The notes under the pieces: generated by a model
Told to the model about the DNA's origin: nothing
Database searches by the model: none
What the model saw: only the letters and a program-made list of their open reading frames with translations
Assembly (NCBI GenBank): GCA_023159155.1
Contig: JAJNNX010000059.1
Span: 299,905-363,904, forward strand
Direction of reading: 5' to 3'
Length of the DNA stretch: 64,000 nt
Source: Ustulina deusta
Taxonomy: Eukaryota > Ascomycota > Sordariomycetes > Xylariales > Xylariaceae
In this document: one piece after another, positions 1-11,216 of the stretch
Numbering within the stretch: the first letter of the stretch is position 1
Layout: every line of letters begins with the position of its first letter
Program-made: the position numbers and the translations under genes

Positions 1-263
1 CGCGAGGCCTTCTCAAATGAATTAATCGCTGGATATGAATACTAATTCGACGCTTTCATTCAACTCCACATCCTAGTACCCTCGTCTCTTTTACATCTTT
101 CTCAGATAGAGGACAGCCGGCGCGAACAGCTTGTACTGCGGGAGCTCTAATTTGATGTACTCATTCTGGATCATGCTGTTGACTCTAGTAGATGGAGGAT
201 CCCCCCTATTCCATGATTAGCCTCTTTTATAGTACCCCCTGTTTATAGACCGGATGGAGGGGC

Positions 264-1470
264 TTACATGAGCTCTTCGACCGCGGAAGCATCTTCTGGG
301 TCTTCATCCCAAAAAATAGCAACCGGGCGTGCAATGTCGGCGACAACCTGCCTAACAGGGATGGAGGGAGACATGGTAATCAGGACACTCGTGTCGTCAA
401 GCTCCAAGAATGCATCAGGGTCATCCACCACTGCAATACCCACGTTTGCGAGTGCTTCTACCGCAGCGGGCGTCAACTCCGGGTCTTGGGCGAGGCAACG
501 AATCTCGTCCGACCCGGTAGCTTTCGCAATCAGCTCTCGCATGGTCAGGAGAAGGGAATATTGCGCAAGGGATCTCTCAGTACGCCTATCTTCCACCCGT
601 TCCCCATACATCAAGCCGCCCAGGGCGATCCCAATCACCTTTTGCGCCTTTGAAAATCCCGGATTCAATGCGACGAGAGTTTGCAGCGTGTTGCATTCGT
701 GCGTTGCCTCCCATTCCTTCTTCTTGTCGTTGAATTCTCGCTCAAGCTTGGCGACGGAGAACTTGCACGTGGCTGCGTCGTCCTCGACACCAGAACTGAC
801 GTAGTTGTAGCGCCGACACGCGGCCAAGCTGAGGTAAGCGGTTCGAGCGTCGAAGTACCTTGTCCCTGAGGAAAAGTCGGTCAGCTTTTGGATTGGCTGG
901 TAGATGACCAACGCCCTGTTGCTGCTGAAAGTCTCAAAGTTAGTATTACGATGCTGGCTTGGAAGCTCGGGGAAATTCTGTCCTGATGGGGATTGCGGTA
1001 CGGGAAGACGTTTAATACCGTGTTAGAGTCTGTTCATGCCACTTCCACTCCCAATTGTCTACCATTGGGTTTTCCGTTACGGGAATTACCGCGACCTTGG
1101 TGTCGTCGATGCCGGTGACAAGAAACATGTCGTCTTCGGCGTTAATTTGGGAGATCTCGTCCAGCTGGAACATGACCTCCCGTATTTTCTTCTTCGTAAA
1201 CAACGGAACACCGCTGGCGTACATCGACCTGATGTCCTTGATGATGGCATCCATCTCCATCTCGAGTAACGGGATCATGATCCCCTGCACTATTTTCTTC
1301 GTGAACAGCGGATCATCACGGGCACAAAGCGACCTGATGTCCTCAATAATGCGATTCATCTCGACCTCTTCGCTGGGTGGAGTATCGTTCGAAGATGCGT
1401 CTACATCAGTACTCGCCGCGATTGGGGGGTCTTGAACAGAGGCCGCGTCCGTATTTTCGACGTCCGCCAT
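264..1470 (-). CDS. SRR1-like domain protein
   Basis: Two exons, 1470..1019 and 924..264, give a 370-residue protein. The intron has a perfect TACTAAC branch site and a TTTCAG acceptor; exon 2 stays in frame and has no ATG of its own near its start. The ATG at 1470 sits in ACCATGG; an in-frame GTG lies two codons upstream. The C-terminal two thirds resemble the SRR1-like domain of fungi: a KVIGIALGG strand, a SLAQYSLLLTMREL helix, a CLAQDPELTP segment and a VVDDPDAFLELDD segment. SRR1 was named for a plant clock and light-signalling protein; its biochemical function in fungi is not settled. The N-terminal region (about residues 37-104) holds two copies of a 35-residue unit ending in PLFTKK. 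Family assignment is by motif recognition only. Confidence 0.72.
1159..1362 (-). repeat. Intragenic tandem duplication in the SRR1-like gene
   Basis: Residues 37-71 and 72-104 of the predicted protein align one to one: EMNRIIEDIRSL...PLFTKK against EMDAIIKDIRSM...PLFTKK. The DNA copies share blocks such as the one around GACCTGATGTCC. The frame is kept. Confidence 0.7.
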
Positions 1471-1476
1471 GGTCAC

Positions 1477-2181
1477 TTGGCTTTTCCCTTTTCTAAGGCT
1501 TCGTATAGTTGCTTGGATATACGCTGCTTGTGAATCGTAACTCGTTTTTAGAAGATCCTGACGGATGTTGAAGTCGACTATTCGCGGCTAGCATACAGCA
1601 ATACTTACCCGAATCCTTGGGCCAGGGCGTATGAGACATATAAGATCAGAGGAGTAAAGGAAGAGAGATAGTTGAAGGTGGTGAGTTGGGGCCCGGATAT
1701 AGATGCCCAGGAACTCTCACTTAGAATGCAACGGGTTAAGGACCTTGTTACTAAAGAAGGTCCGAGGGGTGTTCGCTGATGAATTACATTGACAAGTGGC
1801 CATCGTGGCTACCTAATTTTCTGGGGCAATAGTAGGTAGAGTAGGGGTATTCAATGGATTGAATGGTTATGTGGAATCTACCTGTTGTTAAGGGAAGACG
1901 CACCAGGATACGAGCAACCTTCTCAATTACTAAGCTAGACTTCTCAGGTCGGTTACATCATACATTAATCAAGGGATATACTTTCATACCGAGTCCCTAT
2001 CTTGAAGACCGTATCTCGCAACTAGGTATATTAATATTAAGCTTAGTACAGGTGATAAGTGTGAGACAGACATGTTGAAATAAACCCCCCGATACACGTA
2101 CACAACAATCCATATAAAATCAGATACTTTTACCTTCATCACTCATTAACCCACAAGCCTAACTCCTTTTTCCCTCTGTCA
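1477..2181. other. Intergenic, no gene seen
   Basis: Between the 5' end of the SRR1-like gene and the 3' end of the 7-TM gene. A 71-codon open stretch at 1863-2078 has no recognisable protein character. Confidence 0.5.
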
Positions 2182-3755
2182 TCATACAAAGCTTCTTTCC
2201 CCGGTTGTTGTGCCCCCAAACAACCCTGGCGATAGTTCGTCGGTCTCCATAATCTTAGAAAGTACTGGAGCTCTTCTACCCGAAGCCTTTCTCACCACTT
2301 TAAACAGTTTGTTTGAATTCTCACCGGTCTTGATATTTTCGCCGCTCAGGTTATCGGCCTGTGGTCCTGAAAGTCGTCGTAGGGTTAAGTGCTCTGTAAT
2401 GTTCAACGCGAAAAGTTTCACGCCTCTTGGACCTGCCTTGTTTCGTGTCAGGGCACGTAGTATGGGAATCGAAGCTGCCATTACTATAATACTTCATGTG
2501 TTAGAAATTGCCGCTTATACGAAAGAGTCGGCTGATCTTTGGCAATGACTCCGAAATGCGTACTTGTAACTGCGGATTCCGCGATCGATAGAACGACAAG
2601 TTGGATAGAGCTATCTGCAAGAATGGTTGGTACAGTAGTCTTAAACACCACAGGGTAAGTCTTACTAAGATTTCCCTGGAATGTACCAATCAAGGCGTAA
2701 ACCTTGGCAAGTGCAATTACCCCAGCGCTACACATCGAATTAGCAGGAACACTCCAATCTCTGCGGAGGAGAAGTATACAAGAGGCCGAGACTCATTGCA
2801 CATGTAGCTCCAACCCGCTCTTTTCTACTCATATCCATGTTCCATATGATCTTCCATGGCAGAAGTGCCAATAGAATGTCCATGACCCCCGAATAGGCTG
2901 GGCCATATTACCCTGGGTTAGTGACGTATGCTGCTAGTGTACGGGAGGATTCATACCTGCGGCGGAGGCGTTGTATCTGATTAGTGTTGTCCTTGGCCAG
3001 CATGAACCCGGTATGGAGAAATCGAAATTCTTCTGCACCGGCGTACAATTTATCCAGTTGAAGATGAGACTAAGGCCCATAGCAACATTGATCGTGAATA
3101 TGGCGAACCAGATGGTCCATTTTACCCAACCGCTAGAAATACGGAGCAGAGTCAACGCGAACGAAGTCTTGCTGATTGCTGCGGCAAGTATGGAGAATAG
3201 ACCGGAGATGAGCAGTGCTAGCAATATCGGGCGCAAAGCATTGGGGGCAATGTCATAAGGTTGCTGTCCCCATCCAAATGATATTGCGACGGACGTCGCG
3301 ACGTTGGAGAGTACGATGCAGATCTAGAGAGCTGTGTGAACGAGATGACGACGCAGATTGATTCTCATTCATCCCTACCCACGACTTTGATATGGTGTTA
3401 GCGAATCTTCATTCTGGGCAGAATGCAAAAGGGGTTTGGAACAGGACGAACTACTGAACCGGGGGTCCAGCCACGGACTTGGGCTCCTGGCATGGGCGAA
3501 GGGAGGAAACCAATGGCTCCTGATGTTACTCACGATTGTCAAGAAATGGTCATCCCACCATAGGCCCCAATGCCTCCGAAATTTGAGGTAGAGCCGTAAG
3601 GCCAACCACCCCGCCGCTAATGCGGCGAGAGCCCATATGCATGCCCCAACCGCGGTGCCAAAGTTGTCGTGCACCAATTCGTCTCCCAACTCATCCAACG
3701 GCACCACCACACCTCCTAGGGGAGCGTCTAGGGCTGCATCGTTGTTTGGGTCCAT
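2182..3755 (-). CDS. Fungal 7-TM rhodopsin-domain membrane protein
   Basis: Reconstructed exons: 3755..3534, 3323..2957, 2897..2780, 2727..2666, 2614..2564 and 2483..2182, about 373 residues. Donors include GTGAGT and GTAAGA. All joins keep the frame and restore family blocks: GLWWDDHFLTI, a SKTSFALTLLRI helix, INCTPV, ALLPWKIIW, SLGLFAGVIALAKV and SAVTIMAASIPILRAL. The intron at 2665-2615 is 51 nt and in frame, so its retention would give 390 residues. The family is the large ascomycete set of integral membrane proteins with a rhodopsin-like fold (distantly GPCR-like, e.g. PTH11-type sets). Ligand and role are unknown. The hydrophilic C-terminal tail of about 90 residues is Ser/Thr/Lys rich. 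The first intron (210 nt) is long for this window and is the least certain part. Confidence 0.82.
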
Positions 3756-5002
3756 GACAGTGAGTTGAAAATATGAGTTATCTGTCTTCGATGATATTCT
3801 GCTGTGTGTCGCCTAATGCTATCATATTGTAGCCACGTATAATGAAATGAGAAAAACAATGGATAAAAGCCCCATAGTTGCGGATGTCCTCTTGGCCGGT
3901 GGGCCCAGCCTTATAAGATCCCGGTTGCGGTCACGATGGCGTTCAGGTATATATGCGGTGATGGTAAGAGGGGGTTCGTGCACAATCAGCGTCTCCGAGA
4001 AGCTCATATGAAACGCTCTCCCCAGATCGGCTCTAGGAAACGCATAATGGCCCGAGTCAAGACGACAAGTTGACGGGAATAATGCTATGGACTTCGGAAT
4101 AGGGAGGGGAGACGAACCAGGCAAACCAACCTATAATAGATCTACATAGCTATGTGTCAGATCGGATATTTATGCTTGATCGGAGGGTTAAGTTTCGGTC
4201 CATTATCCGGGGTGTTGCATCGGCCCCCTCCGCAGATTGCCGGGCTAGATCGACCGAATATGATCGACTGTCAAGACACTACTTGTTTCACGTTGCGCTT
4301 GGACTCTTCAATGTCTATGCCTGGTTTTTGTAAAAACGTCACAATATATCATAATAGCTGCTGCATAGTATTACACAAGCGATAAAGCGGATAACCCTAT
4401 TTTCTCCATGCCTTTAAATTGGTATGATCTAGGCCTAGGACAGACCTATACTAGGTAGTTCATGCTCTAATAAGCAGATCTATGCAAATATTCATATTGG
4501 ACTTCTTTAATATAGCTGTTTATAGCCTCTCCTTCCAATCTAAGTCTTTTACTCCTATATCTATTAGTTCTTTTATCACTGCGATAATTAATCTAGTTGG
4601 GGCAATTTCGCCTTTCGGACCTCACATTATAATGGAGAATAGTTAACACAACAGAATTGACAAGTAAAATACGAGGTTAGTTATGAGACAGCCTTTCAGC
4701 ATGTTCACTACGGCTACGGTATCACACTGAATCGGTAGCTGAGCTGAAGAGCAAAGGCTAAGGGAAAGTTATATGCATCGAAGAATGTCTCATCGATCAA
4801 CAGCTATAGGACGCCGATGAGAATGCGTTGTTGAAGTATTATGTTATGTGTTAACGACACTGGCAGCCAATGCGCCGTATTTCGATTCCGTGTTGATGAC
4901 AACTCCGAGAAGGCCTGCTAGATCATGCGCGTTGGCAGCAGTCAGGCAAAGTGTGTAGGGGAAGAGACTTGACATATAGTAGTTTTAATGGTTTCGCACC
5001 AC
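3756..5002. other. Intergenic, no gene supported
   Basis: A 100-codon open stretch on the minus strand (3822-4124) has no start context, signal peptide or family look. The rest is AT-leaning spacer. Confidence 0.4.
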
Positions 5003-6448
5003 CTACACGTAAATATCACGAGTGTAACTAACTTCTCTTGCACAGTCCGTCGGACCCAACAGCTCATTTGGCCACGCAAGCCATTCAGCCCAATAACTTC
5101 CTAGAAATCTGGTAATGGAGCGGATGATGAAGGCCCCGGCGTCGCCGAAAACCCAGAAATCCCTCGCGTTATGTATGAGTACCCCATAGTACGCGGTTAT
5201 GACCAGGGCTTCCGGCCGTCGCTGCTCAATAAGTTTAACAAAGTTTGACGGCACAATAACTGCCCAACGAAGCACAATGATGTTTCGAAGGGGCCCATAT
5301 TGAGGATCATCTCTGGCGCTCGATATATTCCGGAGAAGATCTAGAGCTTCAGTGCAGGGTGTAGAAACCGAGAGATCGGTATTCATGTCCCTGATAAGGC
5401 TGGCTAAATGTGTCAATTTCTTCGTAAAGACGGTTTCAGAACCCGTGTCAAGTATCCATTTGTTGGAGAGACCCATGCCCGTCTGCTCGTAGCACTGCGT
5501 CATAATCGAGTTCCAGGATTCTCCCGCTGTGGTTCGCACGCCCGCGCAGAGGTGAAAGCAGGTTACCAGCTTATCGAGAAACGTGGGGAAATCAGTTCGA
5601 GCGGACAAGGTGTCAAAGAGGATATGGTACGAGAGAAGGATGGAATAGAGGAAGGCGGGTACGCCATCGCTTGTAGTTACGGTGACCGTCGCAGCATTGA
5701 ATAAACCCAAGGCGCGTGTTTGTAGACGCGTGGCTTCTTCGCGGTAGAAAGATGCCTGGTGCGGCCGTTGGGTGCACATGTGCGCAGCTGAAAAAGCTAA
5801 CAGCTGGTCCATCAAGTAAGGTATCGTGACAGCTTGGCTGGTGACCATGACCATGAATCTCTTTGCCATTACATCATCGAGGGATACAGCACTCCACATA
5901 TCGTGTTCGAAATGATGGAGGAGCTCTAGATGACATAGCTGAAATGTCTGAAATGTCTGCCCCGGCAACGCATAGTCGACAGGGGAGGAAGCCGTGAGGA
6001 TTGTCCTGCCCTGGGATAAAGGGGAGAGAAGTCCACATGGCTCATCATGGGCGGGATTGGACATTCCTCGGTATGATAGCAGCGGTAGCGTACTGCTATT
6101 GCCGTGTTGGGCTTCATCCTCATCTTTCCGGCAGGCTCTGGAGAGCTGAGAGTCCAGGGGTACGAGAGCGGTAGCAGCGGTGGCGGCAGGAGAACTGGTG
6201 ATATTGGGTAGAGTGGGTAGACTTATATTAATAGAGGCGAAGGAGCATGGCAACTCCCGGATAAGACAATTGGCACAGGACGGCTTTGTCTCGTCGCATT
6301 TTACGTGGCGTTGCTTGCATTCTTTGCAGCCGTATCTGGATTTTCTAGCGGATCGTCGCCGCATCTTAGGCATATTATGATGAACGAGTCTCCGCGGATG
6401 TTTGCCGCGTAAACACGCCCATTCCGAGAGGAAGGGGAGAAGGTTCAT
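5003..6448 (-). CDS. Zn2Cys6 (zinc binuclear cluster) transcription factor
   Basis: A single exon of 481 residues. The N-terminus carries a canonical GAL4-type cluster, with cysteines at 41, 44, 51, 58, 61 and 68 in C-x2-C-x6-C-x6-C-x2-C-x6-C spacing, preceded by a basic stretch (RRRSARKSR). The middle region (LELLHHFEHDMW, then LLAFSAAHMCTQRPHQASFYREEATRLQ) resembles the fungal regulators related to the sterol-uptake factor Upc2. The ATG at 6373 (Met26, MPKMRRR) is closer to the usual family start and is a good alternative. The gene is divergent from the tannase/feruloyl esterase starting at 7060, with about 610 bp between. That makes it a candidate regulator of the esterase, but this is inference from position only. 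Confidence 0.88.
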   Translation of the reverse strand: MNLLPFLSEWACLRGKHPRRLVHHNMPKMRRRSARKSRYGCKECKQRHVKCDETKPSCANCLIRELPCSFASINISLPTLPNITSSPAATAATALVPLDSQLSRACRKDEDEAQHGNSSTLPLLSYRGMSNPAHDEPCGLLSPLSQGRTILTASSPVDYALPGQTFQTFQLCHLELLHHFEHDMWSAVSLDDVMAKRFMVMVTSQAVTIPYLMDQLLAFSAAHMCTQRPHQASFYREEATRLQTRALGLFNAATVTVTTSDGVPAFLYSILLSYHILFDTLSARTDFPTFLDKLVTCFHLCAGVRTTAGESWNSIMTQCYEQTGMGLSNKWILDTGSETVFTKKLTHLASLIRDMNTDLSVSTPCTEALDLLRNISSARDDPQYGPLRNIIVLRWAVIVPSNFVKLIEQRRPEALVITAYYGVLIHNARDFWVFGDAGAFIIRSITRFLGSYWAEWLAWPNELLGPTDCAREVSYTRDIYV

Positions 6449-7059
6449 CGTCCAAAGGATCGCCTGTGGGTTATTGGTGGAGAATACTTAAACCCAGGAA
6501 TTGCATCGCTGTGATAGGCTGCCATCATATGCCATCCTGGCGAAGCCTAGCCGAACCGTATTCCTGCAACTCCCATTGGTTAGGTGCTGTATGGGGCTAT
6601 GCGCTAAGGTGTTCATACTCTTCGTTGTATCATCAACACATTACTATTATCATTTTAACATTTATTCCTGTGCAATAGTTATAGATCTCCCTACGTAGCC
6701 CCATTGTTTAGTTTAATTGAACTTTCGAAATACATGTATTCACTGGCTTGTTATTGGTGATGCAAGTGAAAGCCCCATCGCCAACCGTCTCTGCACGTTA
6801 TTATTGGTTCGTCTTTAATAACTTGTATGCGAGGCGAGGCAATCTTCAATGGAGCACAACTAAGTACTGTAAGAAGAGGAATAAACTGCTGTTTACTTGG
6901 GTAAATACATCACAATGCTTGGTTTACCATCAAACTATAAAACTAACAGGTAGGGCTCCGTGTTGAGTGAATCTCCAGCAACAGTCTCTTACCCTCATCT
7001 CATTCAAGCTTGGCTAGCCCCCCATTACCTCAAGTAAGTAGTTTATCATCTTGCTCGCC
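6449..7059. promoter_or_regulatory. Divergent intergenic region between TF and esterase
   Basis: About 610 bp shared by two outward-facing genes, so it should hold both promoters. I see no convincing operator. A GTAAGT at 7034 could be a donor, but the upstream frame has a stop at 6968-6970 and no ATG, so a 5' coding exon is not supported. Confidence 0.45.
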
Positions 7060-8772
7060 ATGTACGCATCTCAGGTGGAAGCATGTGTACCAGCAACATT
7101 CAGCAGCCTCAGCCTTTTTGGCGGAGAAATCATCTCTCTTGAGACCACCTTAGTCTCCAATTATAGCGCATCTGTCCCTGGAGCATATCGATTTACTGGC
7201 CCTAGCGTCCAATTGACCAATGCCACGTTCTGTAATGTCACAGTTTCTTATACGCATCCCGGTCAGAACGACGAGATCTATGTCGAAGCATGGCTTCCTA
7301 CGAACAACTGGAATGAGCGTTTCCAGGCCGTCGGCGGAGGAGGCTGGGTTGCTGGCCGTTTCTATTTGTCGTATGTTGGTATGCAAGGTGCTCTCGCAGA
7401 CGGATATGCGACCATCACAACCGACGCCGGCTTGGGATCTGCCATGGATGCAAGTCCGTGGGCTCACGTCAGCCCCGGAAATGTGAATCTGTACAATCTA
7501 CAGAACCTGGCGTCAGTTTCCTTGAACGATGAGGTAAGCAAACTCGCCCGCTTCGTTTCATCTCTACTATCGCTAAGTCGTAACACTGCGGTAGGCAATC
7601 ATTGGCAAGCAGCTCATCGGGAGCTATTATGGCCAAGGACCTCTGTATTCGTACTGGAGTGGCTGCTCTCAAGGCGGCCGCCAAGGCATGATTCTAGCGC
7701 AACGTTATCCGGATGCCTATGACGGTATTGCAGCTGGCGCTCCTGCTTTGTATTGGACCGAATTTGCTCCTAGTACTACCTGGCCGCAACAAGTTTTGAG
7801 CATGCTTGGCCACTATCCGTACAATTGCGAGACGGATGCACTTACTGCCGCTGCTATCAAGGCGTGTGACAAGCTGGATCAGGTGGAAGATGGTATAATC
7901 GGCCTGCCTGAGGAATGTCTGGCTCGTTTCGACCCTTTCCAGTTAGTAGGCATTCCCATAAACTGCACCCAAACAAACGGCACGGTCCGTATTACCAACG
8001 CAGCCGCTGTTCTCGTGAATGAGACTTGGCACGGACCGCGGGCTGTAGATGGGACAAAACTCTGGCACGGATTGAACCCTGGTGCAGATATTACCGGTGA
8101 CGCTCCAACGTCGTATGAGCCGGGAGTTGCAGCAACAAATTGCACTGGAACTATTTGCGGCCCTGTCTCAAATGTACTAGGCCAGTGGACGCAACTGTTC
8201 GTTTCCAAAAACCCGGCCTTGGATGTGTCAAACCTCACACACGAGGAATGGGACAATTTGTTCCATTCGGGCTCGCAGCAGTATGCATCGTTGGTCGGAT
8301 CCGCTGATCCAGACTTGAGAGCCTTCAGCAAAAAAGGAGGGAAAATCCTATCTTTCCATGGTGTGGTAAGTTGAAGCCTACTGCTGTATCGGCTTCATCT
8401 TGATGCTGACAATTCATGTGCTTTCCACAGCAAGACAACATTATTCCCCCGGGAGGTAGCCAGCAGTATTATAACGCGGTGGCATCGATTTCACCCGATA
8501 TTCACGACTTTTACAGGCTATTTGAAGTCCCGGGCCTTGGTCACTGCTTTGGTGGCAGAAGCCAACAACCAGCCGGCATCTTCGAGCAGTTGGTCCACTG
8601 GGTAGAAAATGGCAAGGCACCTGAGACGAGTCCGATCAATGTAACAGACATTACAGGCTCCCAAGTGCTAGGTTCCCGCGTCCTATGCCCATACCCCCAA
8701 CAACAACAACTTATTCAAGGTTGTACAGACATTGCGGCCGCCAAATGTTGGACTTGCACAAGACGACAGTAA
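7060..8772 (+). CDS. Tannase / feruloyl esterase family hydrolase
   Basis: Exons 7060..7533, 7595..8365 and 8431..8772 encode 528 residues. Donors are GTAAGC and GTAAGT; acceptors are GGTAG and CCACAG with a CTGAC branch site. The nucleophile motif GCSQGGRQG (Ser183) forms across the first junction. Asp417 lies in the HGVQDNIIPP segment and His453 in GLGHCFGG. Cysteines beside Ser and His (Cys182, Cys454) fit the CS-D-HC disulfide motif of the family. It would hydrolyse galloyl or feruloyl ester bonds in plant polyphenols or arabinoxylan; which one cannot be read from sequence. Members are normally secreted, yet no signal peptide is visible at this ATG, so a missed 5' exon or a truncated N-terminus is possible. 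Several N-glycosylation sequons (NYS, NAT, NVT, NCT) fit secretion. Confidence 0.9.
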
Positions 8773-10814
8773 ACACCAAAGCGGACTGTCGAGTCTCTTG
8801 ACCTGTGCGGTCATATCCGTAATGTATGCTTGCAGAACTTTCTTGAGTTCTGGTTCTTCTCGTCAGTTTGATTTGAGAAGTCCCGTAGCCCACCTAGCGC
8901 CAGAGGTACCTATGCCCATAAACAGCAACAGCTATTTTTAATTTACTTTATTGCAGTTAAAGAATTTGGCTATCCAGATTTTTAATATCTTAGAACTTCT
9001 GTAGTAATAATACCTTTCTATCGCACTTCTGCAAGCTTAATTATAAGGTGAAAGCTGCGATAGTAACTTTAATAACCATACTTCCGGCAGGATTTCCTTG
9101 GAAGTTAAAGATTTCAGAGCGCTTCATCGGTCCGAATCGGATGTGATTTTACTGGCAACCAGAAGCCGAAGCCGGTCGATTGTTTCCCTGATCTGACCGA
9201 AGGATCGATTCGGTCCGATCGGTTAACTAGATGAGCCTGTGGACTTGGAGCTATGAGCTTGGATGCAAGTAAAAATAAGATTGGTTGCAAACCCATATAT
9301 TGATTAGGCTTTAGACAAACCCTACAGTCAAGCTAGGTGTAGGGTTTCTGGATGGGTTTCTAGGTACTCATGTAATTTTTACCTAGAGGCACAATACCAT
9401 GCGCGTTACTAGTTGCGTACCAAGTGTTCGAAGACAAGGCCGATTCATCAGCATAGAAGGGTAGGAACCAACACTCTGAATAATTGGTGCATTTACCCCT
9501 AGCTTCCGTCGGGCACAAGTAAGAGGATGACTGTAGTTTCTCGAGAGCAGATCCATTAATACAGCATAGTTGGCATCGCTTTATATCATATGTGTATGAC
9601 GTCGAAACATCTAGTTGCACGTGGAACTATGCTTCGTGAACCAATATACGAATTTAACGCCGCTCCCTGTGGTATTCTATGGTATGTGGTATGTCTAACG
9701 GATAATTGTCTACGTTTTATAAGAGATCGTACGTCACACGATTGACTTCCTGGCATTCTCAAATGTTTTACAATTCACATTAATACCCACGTAATTGATT
9801 TAAATACGAACGCATAGGACCAACTGAGCATGTCCCATTGGCAATAATACCATCTTCGATCATACCTTTTACTAATAAAAATATCGAGACGCGCGGCCTC
9901 ATCACAGGCGCAACTTGAGTTACCGCAATTGATTCTAGACTAGAATATCTCGTAATAATATTATACAGCTGACGGTGCTCACAACAAATGAAAACGTAGC
10001 ATAGTAGATTGCAAACGGTGTCTCGATACCCCAAAACTTCCCCGCGACTTTGGCCTAGACTCCTGCTGTACATGTGAATGCTGAGCCTCAAGAGACTGAT
10101 GCACTAACATCGGGCTGTGCTGACGGACCTTTAATTTACATAATAATGTTGAATTGTTACGGTACACCACTTATTTCTCACCCCAATATCAGCCCATCGC
10201 CTTAAATAGGATGATGAAAGCGGCTTGTATATTGTTAACGGAGCCCGACCATCGGAATTTGGGGTTTTCCGCAATGACACCTATTCGTGACATACCTACA
10301 CCTTGGCTTCTATAGTGGCGTCATGGCATCTAAGAATACTTGTGGTGTTTTGGTATAACGCTTCCGAATCCTCTGGCGGTGAAAAACATAAGCTTAGGTG
10401 AAGTCACGGAGAGAATGGTGGCGTTATAATAGCACCGAATCGCCCAGAAATATATAGGACTGTTTTCTCACCTACCAATGAGCACAGTTATGTCGATTAC
10501 TTTTTACTTGAATCTCATGCTTTGCCATTAAGAGTGCATTATTTAGTCATTTCGATGACAAACGAAGCTCATCATGGGCTCACGTAGTATGACATGACTG
10601 TCGATCCTCTCGAATAAGCAAAGCAGTAGACTAAGTCCTATACAACTTGGCGACAAGGCGCTAGTATTTTTGAATGCTAATTCATTTTCTGGCGAGTATA
10701 AGAAGAGAAAGATTCAACCAAATGTTAAGCTCTAGTGCCGAGCAACAACAACAATCTATTTGCACACCAGACTTGAGTATTTCATCACTTTCCAACATCC
10801 AATTCCAAATCAAA
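8773..10814. other. Gene-free spacer
   Basis: No open frame in this 2 kb looks like protein. At 9124-9225 two related GGTCCGAATCGG / CGATTCGGTCCG words face each other, but the pairing is short. Confidence 0.45.
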
Positions 10815-11216
10815 ATGCAATTTCCCAATTTCCTCATTGTTGGCCTTGGACTCATTGCCGGTATCCAGGCGCAACCAGTCGAAGAGCGCGGACAGGTCGT
10901 TGCACACCTCATATTTCACGGCGGTCCTGCCTCGTACGAATTGTTCGTGCCTACGGATGGAACCGTAGTCCAAACTAGTAAGATAGTCTCCAATATGACG
11001 CAGTCGTCAAGTTTGAATCACCTGTTAACACGTCATACAGATAATGGTATCTCTGTTGATACTATCGACACTCCTAACTATGATGCCATCTCTCTGTGCA
11101 CCTTCAACACGTCGGGTCCGAAGACCTTAGTTGGCTCAGTCACTCCTGATGGCCTCAACCAAATCACGGTGGGACCACCTCAGCCAATTCTCAGCGTAAG
11201 CTGCCGAGCCGAGTGA
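10815..11216 (+). CDS. Small secreted protein, 112 aa
   Basis: Exons 10815..10977 and 11041..11216 (donor GTAAGA, acceptor ATACAG) join in frame. The ATG starts a clear signal peptide (MQFPNFLIVGLGLIAGIQA, cleavage before QPVEERG). The mature part is about 93 residues with only two cysteines, in a SLCTF segment and in SVSC near the C-terminus, which could pair. It has the look of an ascomycete family of short extracellular proteins with an N-N-x-I/L-S core and a GPPQPI tail. Function is unknown; effector or surface roles are speculation. An in-frame start about 47 codons upstream (10674) would bury the signal peptide and is unlikely. Confidence 0.75.
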   Translation: MQFPNFLIVGLGLIAGIQAQPVEERGQVVAHLIFHGGPASYELFVPTDGTVVQTSKIVSNMTQSSSLNHLLTRHTDNGISVDTIDTPNYDAISLCTFNTSGPKTLVGSVTPDGLNQITVGPPQPILSVSCRAE

